Positions 27,613-36,360 of a stretch of DNA of 64,000 nt are shown here, piece after piece (positions within the stretch are counted from its first letter, which is position 1; every line of letters starts with the position of its first letter). A program made the translations under genes and the position numbers. The DNA comes from Thermoguttaceae bacterium (lineage in GTDB: Bacteria; Planctomycetota; Planctomycetia; Pirellulales; Thermoguttaceae), in assembly GCA_017405595.1 (NCBI GenBank), contig JAFRAC010000009.1, forward strand, positions 60,597-124,596. Direction: 5' to 3'. A model generated the notes under the pieces. The model searched no databases and was not told the origin of the DNA. It was given only the letters and a program-made list of their open reading frames with translations.

Positions 27613-28794
27613 ATGCAAAAAACTCTCGATATCAAGCTGGCGCGGATCCTCAAGGACCGAAGCTGCAACGATTTCATTCTGGCCGATGCCAAAGATCCCG
27701 ATATGGCTTACGGGCTTTCCGCTCCGGGGAAAAGTCCCGAGCAGTACGGCGGTGAAGCCAAGTTTAAGACACTCGACCAGCTGCGTCAGCAGTGCCGCGA
27801 AATCATTGCCCAGGGGCTCGTCGATATTATGCTCATGAGCGCCTCGACGAGTGAGGTTCTCGCTCTGCGCGAAGGGCTTTTTCTCGATTCTCCGATCACT
27901 CCGGCGATCCGCGCGAATGACGCGACCGATATCTGGCTGGCCGGGGCCGGCGCGGTTTACGGTTCGCTCCCTTCCCGTCCTTTCCGCACTGCAACGCTGG
28001 ACCATGCCCTTTGCGGAAAGGCGGAATGCACTCCCGAAGAACGCGCCGCGGGGCGCGGGGCCGATCTGGGGCTCTACTCGATCACCTTCAATAACGATCT
28101 GGACGCGGATTTCCGTTCCCTCCTGGCGTACAACGAATTCCGGCTTGAAGCCGAAAAGAAAGGGTTTCGCCATTTTCTGGAAGTTTTCAGCCCGAATGCG
28201 TGCGCGCCGAATTGTCCGGATGATATTCCGAGATTCGTCAATAACCATATCGTCCGCGCTTTGGCAGGGGTGACCAGCGCGGGACGGCCTCTCTTCCTCA
28301 AGATTCCCTACTACGGACCCAAAGCGATGGAAGAACTTGTCCGTTACGACAGTGAACTGGTTGTCGGGATTCTGGGAGGTTCTGCCGGGACGACGTACGA
28401 CGCGTTTAAGATGCTTCATGACGCCAAAAAATACGGCGCGCGGGTTGCTCTTTACGGCCGGAAGATCAATAATGCCGAACATCAGCTCACGTTCATCACC
28501 TACCTGCGCGGAATTGCTGACGGCCAGATCGGTCCGGAAGAGGCGGTGAAAGCCTATCACGGCGACCTGCAGAAACTGGGAATCCGTCCGTTCCGCTCTC
28601 TCGACGATGATATGAAGTCGATGGCGACCAGCGACAGTTACAACGCCAAACCGGCGGAAAAGGCGATGGTGGTCAAACCTTCGGCCGGGAGTGAAAACGG
28701 GTCCAAAAAGAAATTTGAGCTTCCCGACTTCTCGAAAATGACCCCCGCTGAAAAGCTGCAGTGGAATCTCGAGCGGATCCGCAAATCGATCTAG
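27613..28794 (+). CDS. Conserved protein, probable beta/alpha-barrel (aldolase-like), function unknown
   Basis: 393 aa from ATG 27613. The upstream in-frame extension from 27511 is Arg/Gly-rich and non-family-like, so I exclude it. No signal peptide, so probably cytoplasmic. Sequence blocks alternate hydrophobic strands and helices as in a TIM barrel: DIMLMSASTSEVLA, LGLYSITFNNDLDAD, FRHFLEVFSPNAC, RPLFLKIPYYGPKAMEEL, LVVGILGGSAGTTYDAFKML and KYGARVALYGRKINNAEHQL. The lysine in LKIPY resembles a Schiff-base or phosphate-site position of class I aldolases, but I cannot assign a reaction. A Lys/Pro-rich C-terminal segment (about residues 345-375) precedes a short helix MTPAEKLQWNLERIRKSI. The downstream propeller gene follows after 39 bp, so co-transcription is likely. 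Confidence 0.8.
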   Translation: MQKTLDIKLARILKDRSCNDFILADAKDPDMAYGLSAPGKSPEQYGGEAKFKTLDQLRQQCREIIAQGLVDIMLMSASTSEVLALREGLFLDSPITPAIRANDATDIWLAGAGAVYGSLPSRPFRTATLDHALCGKAECTPEERAAGRGADLGLYSITFNNDLDADFRSLLAYNEFRLEAEKKGFRHFLEVFSPNACAPNCPDDIPRFVNNHIVRALAGVTSAGRPLFLKIPYYGPKAMEELVRYDSELVVGILGGSAGTTYDAFKMLHDAKKYGARVALYGRKINNAEHQLTFITYLRGIADGQIGPEEAVKAYHGDLQKLGIRPFRSLDDDMKSMATSDSYNAKPAEKAMVVKPSAGSENGSKKKFELPDFSKMTPAEKLQWNLERIRKSI

Positions 28795-28833
28795 CCGCCG
28801 TTTAAAACTCCGAAGAATGATGAGGTGTAGGAA

Positions 28834-30702
28834 ATGAGTTTGCACAGCCGGCAGCGCGGCGGTCTCGGTATTCGGACCGCGGTTTTATTGACGGTCGTTT
28901 GCGTTCTCCTTTCTCTGACCGGTTCGGCATCGGGCGGCGGCGCGGTTCCGGCGCGTCTCATCTCTGAAACCGAAGCGGCGGCGGCGGGGCTGACCCGCCC
29001 CTGGTTCAACCAGGTTTCGATGAATCCGCAGCATGACCGGATTACACAGATTTCCCTCCTCGACGATACCCTCTTCATCACTTCCGACAACGGCTGGATT
29101 CATGTGATCGATACCAAAACGGGAAACACCCTTTGGAGCCGCCGTGTCGGCTCCGAACGGTTCTACTCGCTTCCCCCCGCGGCAAACAGTTTCGCCGTTG
29201 TGGTTCTGCACGGCTCGACAATCCACGTTTTCGACCGGTTCGACGGCAAAAAGCTGATGGAGTTTCCGATTGAAGGGCCGGCGGGGGGCGGACCGCAGGT
29301 GAGCGAGCGCTACATCTATGTTCCGATTTTGACCGGCAAGATTTTCGCCTATCCGCTTCGGCGTTACGATATTTACAAAGATCCGCTTGATGCGGCGATG
29401 GAGACGGTCGGCAGCGAAGCCGGCGAAAACGACGACGCCGCGACAATACAGGAAAACGCCCAAAAAATCCGAAAGGCAATCGAACTGATCGCCTCGGATA
29501 AGCGGATCGAAAAGAAGGGGCTCGTTCCGTTTGATGACAAGGACGTTCAGGTCTGTCCTGCGCTGGGGGAACCGCTTGTCCAGCCGTTCCTCTGTACGCA
29601 GAACCCCGAACAGGATTTCTTCTCGTGGGTCACGACCGGCGGCTCGCTGATGATCGGCGGGCTCGACATGAAAAAGTCGCAAAACGCCCTGAAGCTTCTC
29701 TACAGTATCTCGCTCGCTCCGCAGTCGATGTTTATCGATCTGAACCACTACAAGGAGGTTGACCTCGATTTCGGCAATGACATTAACTCCCGGCCGACCT
29801 TTGTTCAGAAGGATATTACCGATGTGAACACCGCCCGCGGAGGAGAGGCGAAAGGGGGACTCATCCTGATGGGGGCGCGCAGCGGTTACGTTTTCGCCGT
29901 CAATGACGAACTCGGTACAGCCGAGTGGACGTTCCCGGTCGGAATGGCGGTGATCGACCCGATCGGCGTGGCGGGGGAACAATGTTTCATTCCGACCTAT
30001 ACCGGGCATTTTTTCTGCCTGAACCTGAAGACCGGGAAAGCTCTCTGGTCGATCCGCGATATCAAACAGTTTGTTTCGGCAACGCCGAGCCGGCTCTACG
30101 CGCTCGATATGCTCGGGAATCTGCTGGTGATTAACCGCGATAATGGTCAGACGATCCACTCGATTCCCCTTTCGACGGGGATGGGGGCGGTCTTCAATAT
30201 CGAGAGCGACCGCATTATCCTTTACGGTCAGGACGGAATGGTTCAGTGTCTGCACGAAAGCCAATTCGATGAGCCGCTCCGGTATCAGAAGTCGTCGTTC
30301 GAGATTGCCGACGAGTTTAAGAAGCGTATCGAGGAAGCGTATCAGGCGCCTCAGCCGAATAAGGATGCCAAGGCCCCGGACAGCGAAAAAACCGATTCGT
30401 CGATTTTCGGTGATGACGACGAGGGGGAGGATGACGAAATCTTCGGGGCGAATCCGGCGAAAAAAGAGGATGCCCGTTCCGGCGATGCCGAAATCGATAT
30501 TCAATCCTTTAACGACGAAGATTCTTCGGACGGCAGCGAGTTCGACAGCGAGGAGAGTTCCGATAACGACTCTTACGACGGCACCTTCGACGATTCCGAT
30601 GATGCTCCCTCTGACAAGGGGGACAGTGAAGAGGACGACCCTTACAACCTCGTTCCGCCGATCAATTCTGATGACGAAGAGGACGACGATCCTTTCCAGT
30701 AA
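28834..30702 (+). CDS. Exported PQQ-type beta-propeller protein with acidic C-terminal tail
   Basis: 622 aa. A hydrophobic signal segment (about residues 13-33) precedes the mature part. Repeats of the PQQ/YVTN propeller type include WIHVIDTKTGNTLWSRRVGS, YVFAVNDELGTAEWTFPVG, HFFCLNLKTGKALWSI and NLLVINRDNGQTIHS. Such propellers bind partners or, as in BamB, help outer-membrane assembly; no PQQ-ligand pattern for a dehydrogenase is apparent. From about residue 520 the sequence becomes strongly acidic (DDDEGEDDEIF, SFNDEDSSDGSEFDSEESSD, DSDDEEDDDPF-like), about 100 residues that are probably disordered and may bind cations or basic proteins. It is followed by a terminator. Confidence 0.85.
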   Translation: MSLHSRQRGGLGIRTAVLLTVVCVLLSLTGSASGGGAVPARLISETEAAAAGLTRPWFNQVSMNPQHDRITQISLLDDTLFITSDNGWIHVIDTKTGNTLWSRRVGSERFYSLPPAANSFAVVVLHGSTIHVFDRFDGKKLMEFPIEGPAGGGPQVSERYIYVPILTGKIFAYPLRRYDIYKDPLDAAMETVGSEAGENDDAATIQENAQKIRKAIELIASDKRIEKKGLVPFDDKDVQVCPALGEPLVQPFLCTQNPEQDFFSWVTTGGSLMIGGLDMKKSQNALKLLYSISLAPQSMFIDLNHYKEVDLDFGNDINSRPTFVQKDITDVNTARGGEAKGGLILMGARSGYVFAVNDELGTAEWTFPVGMAVIDPIGVAGEQCFIPTYTGHFFCLNLKTGKALWSIRDIKQFVSATPSRLYALDMLGNLLVINRDNGQTIHSIPLSTGMGAVFNIESDRIILYGQDGMVQCLHESQFDEPLRYQKSSFEIADEFKKRIEEAYQAPQPNKDAKAPDSEKTDSSIFGDDDEGEDDEIFGANPAKKEDARSGDAEIDIQSFNDEDSSDGSEFDSEESSDNDSYDGTFDDSDDAPSDKGDSEEDDPYNLVPPINSDDEEDDDPFQ

Positions 30703-30716
30703 CCGTTTGGTTTGCG

Positions 30717-30792
30717 GGTTTGCCGGCTCCGGAAGCGGTTTTCCGAAGAGGAGTCTGAACCGCTGAGGCTCGGCGGCAAACCTTCCTTTTTT
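30717..30792 (+). terminator. Terminator after the propeller gene
   Basis: GGTTTGCCGG (30717-30726) pairs with CGGCAAACC (30774-30782) around a long inner region, and TTCCTTTTTT follows. Confidence 0.7.
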
Positions 30793-30953
30793 ACGAAAAA
30801 ACTCTTTTTCCGAGGGGTCTCCCCCCTAGAAAATCGGCACAGCTCATTTAGAATAGGGTGAGCTCTCCTTTTGTCCCGGGACGGTTGTCTATGAAAGGGC
30901 GGGGGGCTTTTCCGTTTTGAACCTGTAATCGATGCGAGAGTTTGCGAGTAGCC

Positions 30954-31931
30954 ATGAGTGACGAGCTGAAGATCTTTTCGGGGTCGGCCAATGTACCGCT
31001 TTATGAGAAAATTTGCGATTACCTGAGCATTGCCCCGGGTCAGATCACGGTCGAGCGCTTTCCCGACGGTGAGTGTTTTTGCCGGATCGAGGAGGATGTC
31101 CGCGGCCGCGATGTTTTCATCGTTCAGCCGACATGCCGTCCGGTGAATGACAACCTGATGGAACTTTTGATCATGATCGAGTGCTTCAAGCGGGCGAGTG
31201 CCGGGCGTATCACCGCCGTGATTCCCTATTTCGGCTATGCCCGACAGGACCGCAAAGACGAAGGCCGCGTTCCGATTACCGCGAAACTGGTTGCCAACCT
31301 TCTGACCCGTGCCGGCGCCGACCGCATCTTAACGATGGATCTGCACGCGGCTCAGATTCAGGGTTTCTTCGACATTCCGGTCGACCATCTTTCCGCATCG
31401 CCGGTCATTGACCACTACATCGCCTCGCTCGGTTATTCTCCCGAAGAATCGGTTGTGGTCAGTCCCGATGAAGGGAGCATTAAGCGCGCGGCGCAGCACG
31501 TCAAAACGCTCGGCGGCACCCTGGCGATCATCGACAAGCGCCGTTACGGCAACCGGGTCGAACAGGCCAATCTGATCGGCGGACCGATCGAAGGGCGGGT
31601 GGCCTTCCTCTTCGACGATATGATTGCGACCGGCGGTTCGATCTGCGGCGCGGCCCGTCTGGTCAAGAGTATGGGCGCGACGAAGATTTACCTTGCCGCA
31701 ACGCACGCCGTTCTTTGCGGCAACGCCATTGAGCAACTCCGCAGTGCGCCGATCGAAGAGGTTGTTGTCTCGGACACGATTCCGCTCCTGCCCGAGCATG
31801 ATCTGCCGAACATTCGTTCCCTGACGATCGCGCCGGTTTTGGCCGAAGCGATCAAACGGATCCACAACAACGAATCGGTCAGCCGGATGTTTAAGCAGCT
31901 TCCTTACGGCAAGTTCGGGCAGTACTGCTGA
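30954..31931 (+). CDS. prs: Ribose-phosphate pyrophosphokinase
   Basis: 325 aa from ATG 30954; a TTG four codons upstream is less likely. It transfers pyrophosphate from ATP to ribose 5-phosphate, giving PRPP for purine, pyrimidine, histidine and tryptophan synthesis. Family motifs are complete: RFPDGECFCRI, VFIVQPTCRPVNDNLMELL, IPYFGYARQDRKDEGRVPI (ATP-binding loop), TMDLHAAQIQGFFDIPVDHL, VSPDEG and the PRPP-binding loop FDDMIATGGSI. It heads the run of translation genes that follows, 160 bp before rplY. Confidence 0.97.
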   Translation: MSDELKIFSGSANVPLYEKICDYLSIAPGQITVERFPDGECFCRIEEDVRGRDVFIVQPTCRPVNDNLMELLIMIECFKRASAGRITAVIPYFGYARQDRKDEGRVPITAKLVANLLTRAGADRILTMDLHAAQIQGFFDIPVDHLSASPVIDHYIASLGYSPEESVVVSPDEGSIKRAAQHVKTLGGTLAIIDKRRYGNRVEQANLIGGPIEGRVAFLFDDMIATGGSICGAARLVKSMGATKIYLAATHAVLCGNAIEQLRSAPIEEVVVSDTIPLLPEHDLPNIRSLTIAPVLAEAIKRIHNNESVSRMFKQLPYGKFGQYC

Positions 31932-31997
31932 ACCGCGTCCGGCCTTCGAGCCGGCGGCCGGATGGCCGGCTGAGGTAGCCGAAAAAAGAAAAACGGT

Positions 31998-32003
31998 TAT
32001 AAT
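31998..32003 (+). promoter_or_regulatory. -10 element upstream of rplY
   Basis: TATAAT at 31998-32003 followed by TGGGC; no convincing -35 is present. It lies about 90 bp before the rplY start. Confidence 0.4.
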
Positions 32004-32091
32004 TGGGCAAAATCGGGCGGATTGGAGTAAGGGAAGCGTTGTGCGATACCCGATGGCAACCCGCCGGAATTTTAATAAGTAAGGGTTTACT

Positions 32092-32733
32092 ATGGCTGAA
32101 ATCAAAACATTGGCGGTTGAAAGCCGCCAGGAAACCGGCAAGCGTCGGAACCGCCGTCTTCGCAAAGCGGGTCGAATCCCGGCTGTCCTTTACGGACATA
32201 AGCAGGACGTCGTCAGTCTTTCGCTTTCCGCCGACGAGGTCGCCGCGGTTATCCGCCACGGCAACCGTTTCGTCGCGCTTACCGGCGCGGTCAACGAACG
32301 GGCATTCATCAAGGAATGTCAGTGGAACACCTGGGGAACGGAAGTTCTCCACGTCGATTTTGCCCGCGTGAGCGAGCATGAGCGTATTCGTATGACAGTT
32401 CCGTTTGATCTGCGCGGCGAGGCGCCGGGCGTCAAAGACGGCGGTGTTGTCAAGCAGCACATTCACTCGGTCGAAATCGAGTGCGAGCCCTCGAACGCTC
32501 CTGAAAAGATCGATCTTAACATCAACAACCTCCAGTTCAACCAGATTATTCATCTTTCCGAGGTTGAACTTCCCGAGGGCGTGAAGATTCTCGGCGACCT
32601 GAACGTTCCGGCCGTTGAGTGCACCGAAGCCGTCGAAGCTCCCGAAGCCGAAGAGGCCGCCGAAGGCGCCGAACCCGAGGTCATCGGGCGGAAGAAGGAA
32701 GACGAAGAGGAGGCTTCCGACAAGGAGAAATAA
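32092..32733 (+). CDS. rplY: 50S ribosomal protein L25/general stress protein Ctc
   Basis: 213 aa, long form (L25 plus the C-terminal Ctc/TL5 beta domain). It binds 5S rRNA. The start has AAGGG about 7 nt upstream. The N-terminal rRNA-binding part is typical: ETGKRRNRRLRKAGRIPAVLYG. The second domain runs from about residue 95 (VSEHERIRMTVPFDLRGEAPGVKDGGVV) to 180 (LPEGVKILGD). An acidic tail rich in Glu and Ala (about 180-213) ends the protein. The order prs-rplY-pth is common in bacteria. Confidence 0.96.
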   Translation: MAEIKTLAVESRQETGKRRNRRLRKAGRIPAVLYGHKQDVVSLSLSADEVAAVIRHGNRFVALTGAVNERAFIKECQWNTWGTEVLHVDFARVSEHERIRMTVPFDLRGEAPGVKDGGVVKQHIHSVEIECEPSNAPEKIDLNINNLQFNQIIHLSEVELPEGVKILGDLNVPAVECTEAVEAPEAEEAAEGAEPEVIGRKKEDEEEASDKEK

Positions 32734-32777
32734 TCGTACCGATTATTTCGTTCCAGACGCTTTAAGAAGCGTATTTT

Positions 32778-33446
32778 ATGGTATCGTTCAGCAGTATCAA
32801 GTCCTTCTTTTCGAGCTTCGGCAAAAAAAAGAAGGAACCCTCCGAGGGGGCGATGAAACCGGACAAACTCATCGTTGGGCTTGGCAATCCCGGTTCCAAA
32901 TACCGCGGGACTCGGCACAATGCGGGCTACATGGTCTTAGCCCGGCTTGCGCAAGATCTTTCGTGCGCTTCCCCGGCACGCAAATTTCACGGCGAAGTCG
33001 TTGAGACGCGCGCTGCGGGGCAAAACCTGATGCTGCTCAGCCCGACGACCTACATGAACCGCAGCGGTCAGTCGGTTGGCGAAGCGCTCCGTTTTTACAA
33101 GCTTACGCTTTCCGATCTGCTGGTGATTTCCGACGATGTCGATCTGCCTGTCGGCCGGATCCGATATCGCGATTCCGGCGGCAGCGGCGGGCAAAAAGGT
33201 GTCCGCGACATCATCGATCGTCTGGGCAGCGAGAAATTTTCCCGGCTTCGGGTCGGGGTTGGGCGGCCTCCCGAGGGTGTGGATACCGCTGACTACGTCC
33301 TTTCCGAGTTCCGTGAAAGCGAACGTGTCGAAATGAAGGATTCCATTCAGCGCGCGGCTCAGGCCGCACTTTGCTGGGTCGAATTCGGTCCTGCCGAAAC
33401 GGCGAATCGGTTCAACGGCGGTTCGCGCGCCGGCAGCGGCAAATGA
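32778..33446 (+). CDS. pth: Peptidyl-tRNA hydrolase
   Basis: 222 aa as listed. Pth hydrolyses peptidyl-tRNA released by stalled ribosomes. The core starts KLIVGLGNPGSKYRGTRHNAGYMVL, containing the conserved Asn and the catalytic His of RHNAG. LLSPTTYMNRSGQSV, VISDDVDLPVGRIRYRDSGGSGGQKGVRDII and RLRVGVGRP complete the family pattern. The first 25 residues (SIKSFFSSFGKKKKEPSEG) are an unusual basic extension. ATG 32853 (MKPDKLIVG) has GAGGGGG very close upstream and would give a normal-length enzyme of 197 aa, so it may be the true start. Confidence 0.95.
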   Translation: MVSFSSIKSFFSSFGKKKKEPSEGAMKPDKLIVGLGNPGSKYRGTRHNAGYMVLARLAQDLSCASPARKFHGEVVETRAAGQNLMLLSPTTYMNRSGQSVGEALRFYKLTLSDLLVISDDVDLPVGRIRYRDSGGSGGQKGVRDIIDRLGSEKFSRLRVGVGRPPEGVDTADYVLSEFRESERVEMKDSIQRAAQAALCWVEFGPAETANRFNGGSRAGSGK

Positions 33447-33569
33447 GTTTTCTGAACGCCCTACCGCTGAAACGGTTAAACGATCATTATTACGGCCCCC
33501 CCCAGCCAAGATGGGGCTTTGAGCAGGGCGCGAGCCTTTCGCTCGAAGAGAAATATTCAGGAGTTTACA

Positions 33570-34019
33570 TTGTCCGAAAACATTGAAAACATTTATGAAT
33601 GCCTGTGCATTCTGGACACGGCGAAATACAACCGTGATCCCGAAACCGTATCGAATCAGATCTCCGAGACGATCGAGTCGATGGGAGGTCAGGTCCGCGT
33701 CAGCCGCCTTTGGGAAGAACGCAAACTCGCCTACGAGATCAAAAAGCAATCCCGGGGCATTTACTGGCTCACCTATTTCCGTATTGCCCCCGAGAAGGTC
33801 AAGGGGCTGAACCGTCAGTTCCAGATCAACGGAAATATCCTCCGCTTCCTGATTCTGCGGATTGACCCGCGTCTTGAACAGGTGCTTGTCGATCATGCGC
33901 TCGCCGGTCCGGCCCGTAAAGACGAAGGCGCCGAAGAAGCCGAATCTTTCGAAGACGCTCCCAGTTACGGAATGGCCGACGATCACGAAGAGAACGAGAA
34001 GAACGAAGACAATCAGTAA
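33570..34019 (+). CDS. rpsF: 30S ribosomal protein S6
   Basis: 149 aa from TTG 33570. This start is chosen because AGGAG lies about 7 nt upstream and the S6 fold begins just after it (ENIYECLCILD); the frame upstream is noncoding in character. S6 sits on the small-subunit platform, normally with S18. Seen: YECLCILDT, SRLWEERKLAYEIKKQSRGIYWLTYF and NILRFLILRIDP. The C-terminus extends into an acidic tail (DEGAEEAESFED...DDHEENEKNEDNQ). It opens the rpsF-ssb-rplI cluster. Confidence 0.95.
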   Translation: MSENIENIYECLCILDTAKYNRDPETVSNQISETIESMGGQVRVSRLWEERKLAYEIKKQSRGIYWLTYFRIAPEKVKGLNRQFQINGNILRFLILRIDPRLEQVLVDHALAGPARKDEGAEEAESFEDAPSYGMADDHEENEKNEDNQ

Positions 34020-34110
34020 TGCGCAGCCGGACGGAAGAGCGCACGTTTTGACGGGCGCCCTTTTGCGGAAGGCTGTCGCCTGACACACCTAACAGAACGA
34101 AAGGGGAGTT

Positions 34111-34584
34111 ATGGCAAGTTATAACCGAGTCGTTTTAGTCGGCAATACCACGCGCGATGTCGAATTGCGGAAAATTCCGAGCGGCACCGAGGTTTGCGAT
34201 CTGGGTCTTGCTGTCAATGAACGCCGCCGCGACGCGCAGGGAAACCTGATCGAAGATGTGACCTTTGTTGATGTGACCCTTTGGGGCCGCAACGCGTCGG
34301 TTGCTGCCGAGTACACCCGCAAGGGGTCCCCGGTTCTCATCGAAGGCCGTCTTAAGACCGATACGTGGGAAACCGACGGTCAGAAGCGTTCCAAGCTCAA
34401 GGTGATTGCCGACCGGCTTGTCCTTCTGAGTTCCCGTAATGGCGGCGGCGCCTCGGGTGCCCCCCGCCAGGCTTACGGCGGCGCTTCGCAAGGTTATCAG
34501 CAGCCGCAGCAGCCGTCTTCCTACCAAGACGCCCCGTCCTCTTTCGAACCGAACGATATTGCCGACAGCGATCTTCCCTTCTGA
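34111..34584 (+). CDS. ssb: Single-stranded DNA-binding protein
   Basis: 157 aa; AAGGGGAG precedes ATG 34111. The OB fold covers about residues 1-110 (YNRVVLVGNTTRDVELR, VTFVDVTLWGRNASVAAEYTRKGSPVLIEGRL). A Gly/Gln/Ser-rich linker follows, and the acidic tip DIADSDLPF is the classic partner-docking motif. It coats single-stranded DNA in replication and repair. It lies between rpsF and rplI as in many bacteria. Confidence 0.97.
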   Translation: MASYNRVVLVGNTTRDVELRKIPSGTEVCDLGLAVNERRRDAQGNLIEDVTFVDVTLWGRNASVAAEYTRKGSPVLIEGRLKTDTWETDGQKRSKLKVIADRLVLLSSRNGGGASGAPRQAYGGASQGYQQPQQPSSYQDAPSSFEPNDIADSDLPF

Positions 34585-34653
34585 GACCGCGGCAGTTCCG
34601 GTTCGTTTTCCAACTTCACAAACACAACATTGATCAACACATAGGTGAATAGA

Positions 34654-35172
34654 ATGATTAACGCTATTAAAGACAAACGCGCCCGCCGTCATCAGACGAA
34701 CAAGCTTCCGACCGGGAAGAACGGCGGTATTGAGCTGATTCTCCTGCAAGAGGTCGACAAGCTCGGCAAGATCGGCGACCTGGTCGAGGTTAAGCGCGGT
34801 TACGCGGTCAACTTCCTGATTCCGTCCGGCGCGGCGGCCGTTGCGACCGAAAAGGCGCGTCAGCTGGCCGAAGCCCGCAAAGCCGAACAGAAAGCCGCTC
34901 ACGACAAGAAAGTCGCGGCCGCGCAGGATACGGTCAAGAAGCTTGCCGCCAATCCGCTCACGCTTACGGCGACAACCGATGACAACGGCAACCTTTACGG
35001 AAGTATCTACAAGAAGGAAGTTGCCAAAGCCCTGCAGGATAAGGGTATCGAAGTTTCTCCCGAACAGGTCGGTCTTGAAGGCCCGATCAAGGTTACCGGT
35101 TTTTACTCGGTGCCGATCCGCCTGTTTGAAGGGATCGAAGGAAAGATCGACATTACGGTCGACCGCGCCTGA
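34654..35172 (+). CDS. rplI: 50S ribosomal protein L9
   Basis: 172 aa from ATG 34654, with AGGTG about 6 nt upstream; a GTG three codons upstream (34645) is also in frame. L9 binds 23S rRNA and has two globular domains joined by a long helix. Seen: IELILLQEVDKLGKIGDLVEVKRGYAVNFLIPSGAA, then the helix KARQLAEARKAEQKAAHDKK, then the C-terminal domain with LYGSIYKKEVAKAL. About 25 extra basic residues (IKDKRARRHQTNKLPTGKNG) precede the usual start. A strong terminator ends the operon. No rpsR lies between ssb and rplI. Confidence 0.96.
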   Translation: MINAIKDKRARRHQTNKLPTGKNGGIELILLQEVDKLGKIGDLVEVKRGYAVNFLIPSGAAAVATEKARQLAEARKAEQKAAHDKKVAAAQDTVKKLAANPLTLTATTDDNGNLYGSIYKKEVAKALQDKGIEVSPEQVGLEGPIKVTGFYSVPIRLFEGIEGKIDITVDRA

Positions 35173-35195
35173 TGATATCCGGGTTTTTCCAAAAG

Positions 35196-35233
35196 AGACG
35201 CACACAGGGGTGACTCTGTGTGTGTCTTTTTTT
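35196..35233 (+). terminator. Rho-independent terminator after rplI
   Basis: AGACGCACACAG (35196-35207) pairs with CTGTGTGTGTCT (35216-35227), followed by a run of T to 35233. Confidence 0.92.
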
Positions 35234-35260
35234 GGGGAGATCGCTGTTTGAAGGAGACTG

Positions 35261-36265
35261 ATGAATAAGTTTGTTCTTGCCCTGTTTGCCGCTGTTCTTT
35301 TGGCCTGGTTCTACCCCCCCCTGGGGAGCGGTTCCGGACCGCTTTCGCTGACATCGCTGGCGCATTGGGGGATTTCGGTGATTTTCTTCTTCTACGGGCT
35401 GCGGCTTGACCGCCAGCGGATCTGCTCGGGTTTGAAAAATCTCCGTCTGCACGCGTTGACACAGTCGGCGACCTTCATCCTGTTTCCGCTTTTGGCGCTC
35501 GCGGTGATTCATCTGTTCGGTTTGATTCCCGCCGGCAATCCGTTCGGCACTCCCCTTTCGGCTCTCGCGCTCGGAACCTTCTTTTTGGCCGCGCTCCCCT
35601 CGACGGTCTCTTCGTCGGTGGTGATGACGAACCTGGCCGGGGGGAATGTGCCGGCGGCGATCTTTAATGCCTCTCTTTCGAGTCTTGCGGGAGTCTTTAT
35701 CACGCCGATCTGGATGCGCCTTTACCTGAACGCCTCAACGGGCGGGTCGGCGCTCGGTTCGACCCTTCTTTCGCTCACGTGCCAGGTTCTTTTGCCGGTG
35801 GCGCTGGGGATCGTTCTTAATAAGCGTCTTGGCTGGTTTTCGGTCAAGTACGATAACGGGCTGCGCCTGTTCGATCAGTCGGTGATTCTGCTGATCGTCT
35901 ATACGTCGTTCTGCCATTCGTTTGCCGAACGGATGTTCGACGGCCTTTCGTTTCCGGCGCTTTTTCTTTTGGCGGCAGTCATGGTCCTCTTCTTTTTTAC
36001 CGTTTACGGAATGATCGGCGCCGCGGCGCGTCTGCTGAAATTTAACCGGGAAGACCGAATTACCGCGCTTTACTGCGGATCGAAAAAATCGCTGGTTCAC
36101 GGTACCGTGATGTCGGCGGTTCTTTTGACCGACCCGAAACTCGCCGGAGTTTTGATACTTCCGACGATGATCTACCACGCGCTGCAGCTTCTGATTGTCG
36201 GGATACTTGCCGAACGCCAGCGGCGGGCGCTTGCCGCGGGATTGGAAGCGCCGGCGCGTCAATAA
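35261..36265 (+). CDS. Bile acid:sodium symporter (SBF)-like transporter, YfeH type
   Basis: 334 aa; AAGGAG lies 5 nt before ATG 35261. About ten hydrophobic segments are visible, as in SBF-family secondary transporters. Family-typical pieces include the N-terminal WGISVIFFFYGLRLD, the LAALPSTVSSSVVMTNLAGGNVPAAIFNASLSSLAGVFITP block (the cation-binding crossover of the family) and CGSKKSLVHGTVMSAVLL near the C-terminus. The closest type by feature is the YfeH/SLC10A7-like group and not the classical bile-acid transporters. The substrate is unknown. It is monocistronic between two terminators. Confidence 0.88.
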   Translation: MNKFVLALFAAVLLAWFYPPLGSGSGPLSLTSLAHWGISVIFFFYGLRLDRQRICSGLKNLRLHALTQSATFILFPLLALAVIHLFGLIPAGNPFGTPLSALALGTFFLAALPSTVSSSVVMTNLAGGNVPAAIFNASLSSLAGVFITPIWMRLYLNASTGGSALGSTLLSLTCQVLLPVALGIVLNKRLGWFSVKYDNGLRLFDQSVILLIVYTSFCHSFAERMFDGLSFPALFLLAAVMVLFFFTVYGMIGAAARLLKFNREDRITALYCGSKKSLVHGTVMSAVLLTDPKLAGVLILPTMIYHALQLLIVGILAERQRRALAAGLEAPARQ

Positions 36266-36290
36266 GGGAGTTTTTTCGGTAAACCGCCAA

Positions 36291-36332
36291 TAAAAAACCT
36301 TCGCAAGGGAACGAGCCCTTGCGAAGGTTTTG
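36291..36332 (-). terminator. Convergent terminator
   Basis: AACCTTCGCAAGGG (36296-36309) pairs with CCCTTGCGAAGGTT (36316-36329). On the minus strand it is followed by six T and serves the FlgM-like gene; on the plus strand only TTTTG follows, so it may also end the SBF gene. Confidence 0.82.
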
Positions 36333-36360
36333 CGTCACAGTGCAGGAGCGGGGTGCCGTA

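Noticed and set aside
28885..30504. Minus-strand open frame of 539 codons
   Set aside because: It is antisense to the propeller gene, without start context or domain.
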